Part shown: piece by piece, positions 31,796 to 41,580 of the stretch | How the letters are laid out: each line of letters begins with the position of its first letter | Numbering within the stretch: position 1 is the first letter of the stretch | Assembly: GCA_963576475.1 (NCBI GenBank) | Contig: OY754978.1 | Location: 19,165,678 to 19,229,677, forward strand | Length of the DNA: 64,000 bases | Origin: Molanna angustata | Taxonomy: Eukaryota; Arthropoda; Insecta; Trichoptera; Molannidae | Reading direction: 5' to 3' | Notes under the pieces: generated by a model | Databases searched by the model: none | Told to the model about the DNA's origin: nothing | What the model saw: only the letters and a program-made list of their open reading frames with translations | Program-made: the position numbers and the translations under genes

Positions 31796-31978
31796 TAGTC
31801 TTCAATACAATATACGCATTAATTGTCGGTCTGGACTATGTTTATTTTGGTGTTATCGATATATTAATATTTTAATTAGATACTTAAAACTAAAACAAAT
31901 TAAATATAAACAAGTATTCATCAAAGCAAATAGTTTCAATTTACCTAGATACTCGCCTACCTATCGGGGGACACTATG

Positions 31979-32563
31979 GGCCGGTATTACAGTGTCAGTT
32001 TAAGAGCTAAACTCAAGTTTTACAAAAATATAGCGTATTACAGTGTCCGTTTAGACCTAATCTTCCCTCAAATACGTCACTAAAACGACAAATATTTAAC
32101 TCAACGTTTCTGGCAGATTAAGTACTTAACTGTGAGTCAACTGTTATTTGCTAGGCAACTCGTGTAGTTTCAGTTTCTATCACTAGAGGCGTTAGGCAAC
32201 GTGTGTAGTTTCAGTGTTGTATCGAAGGTGGCGCCACACAACAAAACAAACTGACAGCCGTATTGAAACGAACACGGGCATTTAAAAGCATAATTTTGGT
32301 GAAAAAAATTAAATTTACCATGTTGGATAATAAAACAATGGTATTTAAAGTCGTAGCGTCCCGTTTTGTATTTCGTATTATTTGAGGTTATTTAAATTTG
32401 ACAGATAATAACCACAGAAAAAGTGAAATATGTCTATAATTGAAGATTTAGTAACTGACATGTCATATTGCACTGTAATACGGAAATGGATTCAATCTCC
32501 CCTTAACATTAATCTTGAGTTTGGCAAACTCAATGAGTTGAGGGCCGACTGTAATATCGGGCC
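31979..32563. mobile_element. MITE-like TIR element (585 bp) with TATG duplication
   Basis: The ends are GGCCGGTATTACAGT at 31979 and its inverted relative ACTGTAATATCGGGCC ending at 32563, with one indel. The four bases TATG precede the left end (31975-31978) and follow the right end (32564-32567). A second, inner inverted pair repeats the terminal motif: GTATTACAGTG at about 32035 and CACTGTAATAC at about 32470. There is no coding sequence. Confidence 0.65.
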
Positions 32564-32567
32564 TATG

Positions 32568-33939
32568 TTAATTGTATTTTGTATGTAACTTAGTTTTTAT
32601 TGAATAAATAAATAAATAATGAACGCTCGCAACGTATGGTAAACTAATTTAGTGTTAGTATTCTACAATTTTGTCACGCGATGGTGAGCTGACGAACGTT
32701 CGATATGTTATGATGCTGGTCACTGCCAAACTAAACTAGCAAGCTATATTTTTTTAATGCAATGAAGCGATTTGCGAAACGACGGCGATTACGCGAAGCA
32801 TGCGTTTTAAAACATCGTTACAATTTTAGCAGCATACGAATTATTACATAGCGCTCGTTATTTGTATTGTGTTCATAACAAGCTATATTTATCTGCTATC
32901 GTTATTTTTAGCAATAGCAGCCATAGTAGTTATTTTTCTGCCTGTCTTAACTACTCTTAACTAGAATGGAACTTTTGATGGTCGGATATTTCTTTGCGTC
33001 GAACAAAGACTTTTGTTCATCAGAATTTCGAAACGTAAAAACTTAATAATAAGTACATATAAGTACTTTATTTATCTGTAATTTAAATACAACTTACATC
33101 TCGAAAATCGATAAAATATGCTCCTTCTTCTCTCTACATTATGTGTTCATAAGCTAAAAACATACGCGGGAAACTTATGATGGCCTATTTTGACGTTTGG
33201 ACATTAATGAAGTTCTTTATATGCTTATTGCCTAAATAATGGTAAATATTATATTATTGAGAGCTAAAAGTGGGGGAACAAATACTGTACTTCATTGTAA
33301 ACGCGTACTTAATAAAATTCACTTGTGTCTCGCCGTGCGAAATTTAATCACTTATTTCTCTTTTTTTTCGCGTGGGACGAAAACAAATACCTCAGTAGGT
33401 GTTTTTTTCGTCGTGTTTGTACATTTAGGGACCGCACAACACTTATGCACTTTTGAATTGATTATAAATACACAAATCGTCTTAGAACACATATATTACA
33501 TATAGTAGTGATATGCAGTTTACGATACCATGACGTCACCGTCAGGGTCGGCAGCCGCCATGATACTACAAGCTTTTTTTGGCGTAAATGTCAAATTTGA
33601 TTTTAAAATGGCGATTTTTGCTACTAAACCTTTATTTTATGTAGAAATGTATATATATTTGAAAACAGTGAATGCGTAAAAACATCGTGAGATAGTTTTT
33701 CAAAATTAGTCATCATGCCTATTGTAAGCGATCAAAAATATTGTGATTAATAATTTAGAAGAGAAATAACACAGCTGATAACAATTTTCATTGAGATATA
33801 CATAAGATACATTAATGATTCCAATTGGAATCACTGGTTAAGAAAGGGTTAAGAAATTAGACGACGAAGGACATACATCGCATATTTATTATTTAAATGC
33901 ACAATACATTAAATGCATTGGTTTAAAACAGCTATGGCT
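32568..33939. other. No identifiable gene
   Basis: Mostly AT-rich. A TGACGTCA palindrome at 33531-33538 lies in a short GC-richer patch (33520-33560). No coding frame that I recognise. Confidence 0.45.
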
Positions 33940-35295
33940 GCCTCTCTTCTATTCCTCTCCGCCCTGTCCTCTGTCAGCCTCTTCATCTCCACGTAGCTAT
34001 TACAGCACATGTCGTCGATCACCTGGTCCGTGTGACGAGACAGGTGCAGCTGACGCTGCGCCTGGTGTGGAAATCGAAGAACTGAAAGTACTACGGGCGT
34101 GGCGAAGGCTCCCTGTGGCAGTCTGTTGTTCGTGTAGCTGCCGGGAGGGTAACCCCTGCTATGATTTACGGGCCTCCACGAATGTGGTAGGACTCTTAGG
34201 GGTAGTTGTACTCGCTTGATAGGGGATATTTGTGTTGTCTGACGTTGCGGCTGCGTCCGGGGTTGAACAGGACCAATGGGTCGTATAGCATCACCAGCGT
34301 GGAAGTGGTATCGTGATCTCCCTCCTGGTCCGTGTAGCTTTGGGCCTAGATTGCGGCTCTAAGGGCCTAGGCAGTAAAGGGTGGGGGGGGGCGGCCGACG
34401 CTGTTATGCCCCCTTAAATTCTGTACTTAGAGAAGAGCAGGACGAACGCCTTTAGTCTCGCTCGGCAGCGACTCGTCTACTGTGGCGAATGTTGTGTGAG
34501 GTTCGAGCACACCGCCGGTGCAGACGTCGGGTCAGACTACCTGTGTTGAATATGACGTCAAATCTGGCAGGTGATGATGCGCCGGTGCCCCCGGTGTTAG
34601 CCTCTCGGGGGTAGTGGTTGAACTCGCGGATAGGAGGATATTTGTGTTGTCTGACGTTGCGGATGCGTCGGGGATGAACAGGACCAAAGAGTCCTATAGC
34701 GTCCTCCGGCGTGGAAGTAATACGCGAACTTCATCATGGTCCATGTAGCTCTTTCTTGGTCGGCCTCTATAGTTGCTGCCCTCTACCATTCCCTCCGCGA
34801 TGGTTATGAGCAGACCCGGGTGCCTCATGTTATGGTCGTTGGGCAATTCTTTTGAGGAGTTGCCTTGTTTCCCCGGCTCTACTCAGCACCTCACAATTTT
34901 GGATGTGGTCCGACCAGTGGATCTTCAACATACATCTCTAGCACTATATCTCGAATGCAGACAGGCGTTCTTTTTCCCTCTGGCCTACGGTCTCACTGCC
35001 ATATAGCAAGACACTCCAGACAAAGGTCTTTATGAGGTTTTTCCTTATTCTTAGGTCGATATTGGTGGATCGGATAATTTTTGATTTTTTACTATATGCT
35101 ATCTTAGCCTGTAAGATCCTGATGACAATTTCTGCATTTGAGCGCCCATCTTGCGATATACGGCTGCCCAGGAAGACGAGTTCCTTTATTTGTTTTATGG
35201 TTGTATTGTTGGGGGTTATATTTATAAGCGTTTGCTCTCTTCCTACAGCCATACATTTTGTCTTCTCTTTGTTAATTGACATATTGTAATGAGAT
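33940..35295 (-). pseudogene. RTE-like element (group F), 3' portion of a copy split by a LINE
   Basis: The best frame, 34944-35282, reads MSINKEKTKCMAVG, IKELVFLGSRISQDGRSNAE, KKSKIIRSTNIDLRIRKNLI and TFVWSVLLYGSETV. These are the N..KTK, FLGS.I and LYGSE.W blocks of RTE-like RTs. Downstream, with frame breaks, come MLKI-WSDH near 34920 and GMVEGSNYRGRPRKSYM at about 34740-34790. The rest is a GC-rich 3' region in which about 150 bases are duplicated (34197-34345 and 34605-34760). The upstream end continues at 38521. Confidence 0.8.
35285..35295. repeat. Target-site duplication of the nested LINE, 3' side
   Basis: TGTAATGAGAT, identical to 38510-38520. It borders the tail side of the minus-strand element. 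Confidence 0.9.
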
Positions 35296-35298
35296 TCT

Positions 35299-35300
<2 letters not shown>

Positions 35301-35329
<29 letters not shown>
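35301..35329 (-). repeat. Poly(A) tail of the nested LINE
   Basis: Uninterrupted run of 29 T on the plus strand, at the 3' end of the minus-strand element. Confidence 0.9.
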
Positions 35330-35380
35330 CGGATGGCTAGGCTCTTCTGCGCCCAGTAAAGGCTGCGTCCATGAAGCTCG

Positions 35381-38300
35381 CTAGAGCCTTAGATCTAATC
35401 CCCGCAGCCAGTCCACTGCCGCTTGTTTTGCCCCGTGGATGTCCTCCAGCTCCCCAGGAAAACTGCGCAGCGGGCACTCTTCTACAATGTGGCGGATCGT
35501 TTGGAGTTCAGCGCCACAGTCACACTCCGGCAATTCCCTCTTTCCCCACTTCCACAGGAGATAGTTGCAGCATCCCATATCTGTTCTTATTCTGTTGAGC
35601 TGCACCCAGGCTCTGCGAGGGAGGTCAAACCCAGGGACACGAATGTTGGGATCCCGGACCAGATTATTGTTTCTCACTCCTGAGTCTGTCCACAGGGCCC
35701 TCCATTCATCCTCAATACTAACACTTTCCTCCTCCACTCCCCATATTGGTTTTCGGGACTTTAGTCTCATTCTTGGTGGTTGAGTGATATAGGAGTATAC
35801 TGGTAGCGTTGGATTTTCTTTTATCCTTTTGACCTCCTTTACAGTAGCCTGATATCTCCTGATTGAAGGAGGGGCGATGTTAGAAAGAACGTGAAGCCAC
35901 GGGACCGGGGCAGATTTCACTGTACCAGCAATGGTTCTCATTGATTGGTTCAGTTCGGCGTCTATTCGTCCACAGTGCGAGCTCCTCGCCCACACAGGGG
36001 AACAATATTCCGCCGTGCTGTAAACCAGAGCCATTGCTGAAGTCCGCAGTGTTTCAGCACTGCTGCCCCATGTTGTACCAGCCAGTTTTGAGATGATGTT
36101 GTTTCTGGATTTAATCTTATTTTTTACCTGCTCTATGTGCCGCTTGTAAGTAAGTGATCTGTCTAACTTTACCCCCAGATATTTAGGAAATTTTTCGTTT
36201 GGGATCCTTTCCGTGCCAATGTGTATATTAAGTTCCCTATTTGCCTCTTGGTTGTTAAGATGGAGGGCCAACGCAACAGTCTTTTTAGGGTTCAGTTGAA
36301 GATGCCAGTTCTGGTAGTGTTTCTGAAGGATCTCCAAGTCCGCGTTCAAAGTACGTTCCAGCTCCTCAAAGGTTTTGGCTTGTATGATTACTGCCATATC
36401 GTCAGCATAGGTGAATTTAGTTGACGAGGTTTTTGGCACATCCGCCGTGTAGACATTGAATAGGATCGGGGACAATACCGATCCTTGAGGGAGTCCGTTC
36501 TGTAGAAACCTGGGACTGCTGACATCGCCGCTGAGGTGAACTCTAATCTTTCTGTTGGAAAGCATGTTGTCTAGTAGCTTAACTATTTTTTGAGAGCCTA
36601 GGATATTGGCAACCTTATATAACAGACCCCTCTTCCACACGGTGTCATATGCCGCTGTTAAGTCCAGAAGCACTAAGCCCGATTTTTTTCCCTCCTGGAA
36701 TCCATTTTCCACATATGTGGTCAGTGCCAGAACCTGTTCGCATGTACTTCTGCCTTGTCGGAAACCAGCCTGTTCCGGGGGTAGGGCCAACTCAAAGATG
36801 GGCGTGAGTCTCCTTGACAAGATTCTCTCAAACAGCTTGTATATAACTGAAAGCAAGGAGATTGGGCGGTAGCTCTTGGGGTCTTGTGGTGGTTTACCGG
36901 GCTTCAAGGTGGCAATGACCTTTGCTTCCAGCCACTGCTTGGGCACTTGTCCCTTGTTTATGACAGCAGAGAAGTATCTTGCCAGCCACAGTTTGGCTCG
37001 GTCTCCCAAACATTTCAGGAATTCGGGGAGAATATTATCAGCTCCCGCTGCCTTGCCCTTTTTGACCTGCTTCAGAGCAGCCTCCACCTCCTCCAATACC
37101 ACTTCTTCTGTGAGATTGTGTTTGTCCACATCGTTTAGTAGGCTGAATTTAGTTAGCTCTTTAATTTGGCGTTTCTGTTGCTTGGGTGGTTTAATGTTGG
37201 AAGTTTGGAATATGGAGCTTACTAATTGATTGACTCCAATGGTATGTTCCTTTTTGGACGAAGGAGCCGATCCGAGTTTGCGGAGTAGTGACCAGCTTTT
37301 TCTGCTGGAGTGGGTGAAATCCATCTGTTCCATTTGTTCGGTCCATCTCTTGCATCTCTCTTCATTTAAGAGATCAATAAGGTGATGTGCTGTTTCCTCA
37401 TTTCCTGTTTGTTCATACTCCTTTAGAACTTTTTCGCATTCGGCATTCCAACCTGGGGTGTAGTTTTGGCGGCAGCCCCTTGGGATTGCTTTTTTCGCAG
37501 CTGCTTTGAGTAATCCAATAAAACGGTCATAATTTGGAGCTACCGGTTTAATTCTGTTTATATTTGCCTCTATGTGTGATGTGTACAAATTCCAGTTTGC
37601 CTTTTTTAGGTTCCATCTTGGAATCTGTGGTTGATGTAATACCGGTATGTGCAGTCCCACCTCCACAATGACTGGGGAGTGTTGGCTTTTTGGGAATTTC
37701 TGAAGTATGTCTTTTTTGCTCAATAGTGGTACACCCAATTTGTTTGTGGAGACGAAACACAGATCTGGAGAAGTGGTGCTCCGCCATCTGCCGGAGTGGA
37801 AGGTGCCTCCCTGTTTGGAGTCATATAGGAGGTGCAGGTTATGTAAAGTAGCCCACTCCGTTATCGCTTCCCCATCTCTGTCCTCATCTGAATATCCCCA
37901 TTGTGTGCTGCGTGAATTAAAATCTCCTATAATAATACATGGATGTTCATGGTATTGTGGAAGTTCCTGTGGTTGCCAATTTCTAGATGGAGGTTTGTAT
38001 ACATTAACTACGGTGAGGTCACCCAGCTTTATGGATATGGAATTTGTATCTTCTCCCAGAGCGATGGCCTCTCCTGATTTTTCGGTTCTGACATATGTTG
38101 CTATTCCGTGTTTATTATGGCCCTTGGAGTTTATCAAAGTAAAACCGGAAATCTCCAGTTTTCGTGTATCGTTCTCCCCTATGTGGGTCTCTTGGATGGT
38201 CAATATGTCCACCTCCTTCATCATTTTAGAGAGAATCTCCGCCTTCGCTCTAGTGAGGCCTTCCACATTTATCTGTCCGATTTTCGTGGTTTTGGCTAAG

Positions 38301-38488
38301 TTTCGTCCCTCTGTCTTGGGATGTGTATCCTGTGTCATGTTTGTGTGTCTAGGATTATTTGTTGTCAAATTTCTGAGAGTATTCCCTCGGAGAGGTTCGT
38401 TGATTTGGTCCTGAGAAGGACCGTTTGAGCCCTGGACAGGAGGTCTACTAGAGACGTCTGTCCGCCTAGGCGTGCTAGTTGGTTTCAT
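35381..38488 (-). CDS. Endonuclease/reverse transcriptase of a Jockey-superfamily-type LINE (1035 aa)
   Basis: This protein would nick the target DNA and copy the element's RNA at the nick. The N-terminal ~65 residues are basic and polar. The EEP endonuclease spans roughly residues 68-278, with QETH at 99-102, GDFNSR at 188-193, SPDLCF at 240-245 and SQHSPV at 268-273. The reverse transcriptase spans roughly 470-750. It has SYRPISLL at about 539-546, AGFRQGRST at about 574, the catalytic LDLTAAYD at about 608-615, LPQGSVLSP at about 666 and YADD at 694-697, then LNPKKT and YLGV. The C-terminus has a Cys/His cluster, C989-x-C991 with H1000 and C1005, a possible zinc-binding tail. The length fits a complete ORF2, and no stop or frameshift is seen. 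The start is the first in-frame ATG, 22 bases from the element's edge. The exact clade is not settled by reading. No gag-like ORF1 accompanies it. Confidence 0.93.
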   Translation of the reverse strand: MKPTSTPRRTDVSSRPPVQGSNGPSQDQINEPLRGNTLRNLTTNNPRHTNMTQDTHPKTEGRNLAKTTKIGQINVEGLTRAKAEILSKMMKEVDILTIQETHIGENDTRKLEISGFTLINSKGHNKHGIATYVRTEKSGEAIALGEDTNSISIKLGDLTVVNVYKPPSRNWQPQELPQYHEHPCIIIGDFNSRSTQWGYSDEDRDGEAITEWATLHNLHLLYDSKQGGTFHSGRWRSTTSPDLCFVSTNKLGVPLLSKKDILQKFPKSQHSPVIVEVGLHIPVLHQPQIPRWNLKKANWNLYTSHIEANINRIKPVAPNYDRFIGLLKAAAKKAIPRGCRQNYTPGWNAECEKVLKEYEQTGNEETAHHLIDLLNEERCKRWTEQMEQMDFTHSSRKSWSLLRKLGSAPSSKKEHTIGVNQLVSSIFQTSNIKPPKQQKRQIKELTKFSLLNDVDKHNLTEEVVLEEVEAALKQVKKGKAAGADNILPEFLKCLGDRAKLWLARYFSAVINKGQVPKQWLEAKVIATLKPGKPPQDPKSYRPISLLSVIYKLFERILSRRLTPIFELALPPEQAGFRQGRSTCEQVLALTTYVENGFQEGKKSGLVLLDLTAAYDTVWKRGLLYKVANILGSQKIVKLLDNMLSNRKIRVHLSGDVSSPRFLQNGLPQGSVLSPILFNVYTADVPKTSSTKFTYADDMAVIIQAKTFEELERTLNADLEILQKHYQNWHLQLNPKKTVALALHLNNQEANRELNIHIGTERIPNEKFPKYLGVKLDRSLTYKRHIEQVKNKIKSRNNIISKLAGTTWGSSAETLRTSAMALVYSTAEYCSPVWARSSHCGRIDAELNQSMRTIAGTVKSAPVPWLHVLSNIAPPSIRRYQATVKEVKRIKENPTLPVYSYITQPPRMRLKSRKPIWGVEEESVSIEDEWRALWTDSGVRNNNLVRDPNIRVPGFDLPRRAWVQLNRIRTDMGCCNYLLWKWGKRELPECDCGAELQTIRHIVEECPLRSFPGELEDIHGAKQAAVDWLRGLDLRL

Positions 38489-38509
38489 GCCTTGGTGCTG
38501 TTGGTTTCA

Positions 38510-38520
38510 TGTAATGAGAT
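38510..38520. repeat. Target-site duplication of the nested LINE, 5' side
   Basis: TGTAATGAGAT, identical to 35285-35295. Confidence 0.9.
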
Positions 38521-38568
38521 GATAGGATATCTTGCATATTTTGTAGGGCCTCATTATATTATATTTGA
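38521..38568 (-). pseudogene. Upstream piece of the RTE-like element split by the LINE
   Basis: On the minus strand it reads NEALQNMQDIL. Joined across the insert to the 35295 side it continues as SSHYNMSINKEKTK, the expected run into the RT thumb. A stop lies just upstream of the Asn, so this RTE copy was already 5'-damaged. Confidence 0.75.
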
Positions 38569-38574
38569 TATTAT

Positions 38575-38830
38575 TTTGTTTTATTTTTTTTGCCTTATTG
38601 TTTGATATATTCTTGCTAACTTCCATATAAAACATTTTTTTTTAAAAAAGTTTCATTTTTTAATACATTATTGCTAACTTCCATATAAATCATTGTTTTG
38701 TTTATTTTTTTGCTTCATTGTTTGATATATTCCTGCCAACTTCTATATAAATCTATTTTTTATTTTACTTTTTTTTGCTTGATTGTTTGATGTATTCTTG
38801 TTTACCTATAGGTATATAAATCGTGTTATA
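38575..38830. repeat. Imperfect tandem repeat, ~65-80-bp unit
   Basis: TTGTTTGATATATTC, TTGCTAACTTCCATATAAA and a T-rich filler recur three to four times. The last unit is diverged and ends in TATAGGTATATAAATCG. Confidence 0.75.
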
Positions 38831-39087
38831 TAGAATGCATACTGTCGCGAAAACTGAATGAAATACGAAAATATTGTATATATAAATATGTATTGTATTA
38901 ATGTGATTGTGAAACATTTCACCTCGGTACAGTCTAAGCCTAGTTAGGTGAATATATATATGTATATAATATGTAAAAAAATATTCTGTAAATTATAATA
39001 AATTAATATAAAATAAATTATAGGAATAAAGGATATACATCGCATATTTATTATTTATATGGTTGTGTCAATATTTTTATATACTTT

Positions 39088-39215
39088 CGTTAAAACACGA
39101 GGTGGGTAAATCTACAGGTTAGAATTCCTTAGAGTCTTGTAAGAATAATAAAAATGCGGCAGATATTAATAGTCAAATAGCTTCGTATGAATTTATTACT
39201 GCAAACAAAATAAAT
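39088..39215. repeat. Dispersed direct repeat, copy 1
   Basis: GAGGTGGGTAAATCTAC, AGAATTCCT, AGAGTCTTGTAA and TATGAATTTATTA match 39743-39880 in the same order and orientation. Confidence 0.65.
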
Positions 39216-39742
39216 GTCACGGAATGATCGCACGGGGTTCAGCTGTCTCTGCCAACCACAATAAGAAAATGTCGTAATGACATGCAAATGTTTTTTTTTA
39301 AGTTGTGTCAATATATTAGTAATAGTGATGAGCAAACGCAAGACTAAAATCAAGTTCGGAGTAGCCTTGGTCTTGCTCTCTTGGTATTGTTCACGGTATT
39401 TTATTCACAGGTGTAATTGTGATTTCAGTTTTCATCTTATACACTTCATATCCAATCATGTTTTTAGTCTCGCAAACTCGCGGGCTTGCATATTTAAAAA
39501 AAAAAATAATGCCAGTTCATGTAACTAGAGTAAAACATCAATTTTTAATGTAATTTCTATACTTTATTCCCTACTTTTTTTATAAATAAATAGAAGGCCA
39601 ATAACATTTTCAATAATCTCTTCTTTTAACAATCCTAGTCATGGTCTTGCATTCCTGGACTAGTTCGTGCAGTGTCATAATCAGGCTTGGTCTTGTATTT
39701 AATGACTTGCAAAATTTTTGCACATCACTAGTCGTAATATTT
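39216..39742. other. No identifiable gene between the two direct repeats
   Basis: Contains only short frames and nothing that I recognise. Confidence 0.45.
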
Positions 39743-39880
39743 CCGTGAAAACTGGAGGTGGGTAAATCTACCATTAAGAATTCCTCAGAGTCTTGTAAAA
39801 AATATTAGGGCGCGACAGATATTATTAGTCAAACAGCTACATATGAATTTATTATCGAAAATAAAAACGAAATAAATTAT
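39743..39880. repeat. Dispersed direct repeat, copy 2
   Basis: Diverged copy of 39088-39215. The two copies are about 650 bases apart. Confidence 0.65.
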
Positions 39881-40307
39881 GTAAGTATGTTTTATGTGAG
39901 TGTGGGGGGGGGGGTTCTAGAGGCGAGGTAATAAAGTTAATATTACTCCCAAGGATCATAATTAATATCCAAAATTACCTGTTGTCACGTATGTATTACG
40001 ATATAGCAACGCCCCCTCTTGCATGTGTACTGCATAAACACTAAGGATACTGGATGTTTCCCTGGAATACGGCAGCATTGTTATAGTTTAGGGTAGCAGC
40101 CATTTTGGGTCTTTCACATTCTTGGGATTTAAAAAAATGATAATTCAATAAATTGTGAAATTGATGTACAATTTCAGCAAACTGATGCAAAAATATATCG
40201 ATTTATGAACCAGAATTCTAATTGGTTTTCAAATAATGACCTTTTTTTAGGGTTTAATAGTTATTTCATTGCATTCAGTCCCCATATAATACCAATCTTA
40301 GGTATAT

Positions 40308-40530
40308 TCCAACTGTTGATTTGTTCAGGAGATCTTTGTTCTCTTAACATATCGACAATGTTTCAAGCCAGGATACGCGAGAATTGTATGCAGAGGTCTA
40401 CTTTTTTCACGGCTTTTCCAACTTTGAAGTCAAAAAACACCAACTTAGAGGCTTCGCAGCATATATGTTCCATACACGGATTTACTCAGAATTCGGAGTA
40501 GAACATTTCGTGTGTCTGTGTGTGTGTATG

Positions 40531-40587
<57 letters not shown>

Positions 40588-40591
40588 GTGT

Positions 40592-40656
<65 letters not shown>

Positions 40657-41247
40657 CTTATAACTTTTGATCCGCTCAATTTACAGAGTCTAAAATTTCA
40701 GAATATATAAACAGTTACAGGCCTACAAAACTTTTATACTCGGAATTTTGAATTTTTGTTTCAATCAGGGGTTATCAACTTTTGAGTTTTTATTTTTCCA
40801 TATATCTCAGAAACCATAAAAGCTAGAACGCTGAAAATTGGTACAATCATAGACAAATACAAAATCCCAAACCGGTTTTTTCAAAAAAATTCCAGGGTTT
40901 CTCAAACATTTTTTATTAAGAAAAGTATTTTTTTTATGATAAATTTATGAGTTTAACTGCCTATTTTTCCAAAACTTTTACAATTATCGAAAAAAGCCGA
41001 AACACCCCAACTAGATAATTTAATTTTCTATAAAAAATATTAGCATTGTAGTAGAAGATCTCAATTTTTTTTTAAAATTGAATTTAGTGACGACATTGCT
41101 TCATACATTTTGTATGGCAGTCGCCTATACACAATATGTAATAAGACTAAATAGTTTGATACTTCATCTCCAAACATACATACGTACCATCATGCTATAC
41201 ATACTATCGCTATCTACAGTTGGATCTCATGTGTTACATGCAACTAG
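40308..41247 (+). mobile_element. Non-autonomous Helitron-like element, copy D (940 bp)
   Basis: It starts TCCAACTGTTGAT and ends with the hairpin CATGT-GTT-ACATG and CAACTAG before a T. Relative to copy B it lacks an internal stretch near the 3' end (after CATCATGCTAT), which explains its shorter length. The internal TG run (40510-40653) is longer than in any other copy. The 5' flanking base is T rather than the expected A. Confidence 0.8.
40510..40653. repeat. Long TG dinucleotide microsatellite in Helitron-like copy D
   Basis: About 140 bases of nearly pure TG. The open frames on both strands here (VCVC and HTHT runs) are repeat artefacts. Confidence 0.95.
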
Positions 41248-41379
41248 TAATAAAATTAACATTATTCCAATAAACTCGACGTGTGTACTATATAATAAAT
41301 ATTAAACAATTCATTTTTTTAACTCCATTCCTTCATATTCCTTCATTCATTCCTAATTTGTTTCAATATTACACATCGT

Positions 41380-41580
41380 CATCATATCAGCCCTCTTTTT
41401 GACCCTGAATGGACATATACCTCCATCTGTGACCTCCACAGCCCTCTATCTTGGGTAGACCGCATTCTACCTCCAGGCATCGTCTTATATCGTCGGATTA
41501 CGTTAGTTGAGGTCTTCCAACACTTCTTTTGCCTATTGTAGGTCACCATTTAAGCACTTTTGGTCTACAAATTTACAATA
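41380..41580 (-). pseudogene. RTE-like C-terminal scrap (group E)
   Basis: On the minus strand: GKRSVGRPQLT, SDDIRR and a W-RYMSIQ block. These match GVGRPQARWSDDIKK and the following Trp block of 57345-57782. Several breaks. Confidence 0.6.

Larger units (their letters stand above)
35296..38509 (-). mobile_element. Non-LTR retrotransposon, single-ORF copy with tail and TSD (3214 bp)
   Basis: The element is on the minus strand. It starts directly after the target-site duplication with ATGAAACCAACAGCACCAAG, then the ORF at 38488. It ends with a 51-base 3' UTR (35330-35380) and a tail of 29 A (T run 35301-35329) plus GAAGA. There is no ORF1, so this is either a copy truncated just upstream of the EN/RT ORF or a family with one ORF. 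The first 22 bases are an imperfect duplicate of the bases around the start codon (ATGAAACCAAC twice). The intact ORF, long A tail and perfect TSD all point to a young insertion. Confidence 0.9.

Noticed and set aside
33525..33545. TGACGTCA as a CRE-type promoter element
   Set aside because: An 8-bp motif without a gene, TATA or initiator context. The motif also appears inside repeat R7 (about 30300), so it is weak evidence.
37707..38414. Long plus-strand open frame of 235 codons
   Set aside because: It lies antisense inside the intact LINE ORF, has no domain resemblance, and its length is explained by codon composition of the other strand.
39903..39914. Poly(G) run as a structural element
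   Set aside because: A single run with no partner G-runs nearby. It may be slippage or sequencing noise.
40384..40710. Cysteine/valine-rich open frames (VCVCVC) and the opposite HTHTHT frame
   Set aside because: These are dinucleotide repeat translations inside the Helitron-like copy. The same artefact occurs at 63-308 and 6166-6408.
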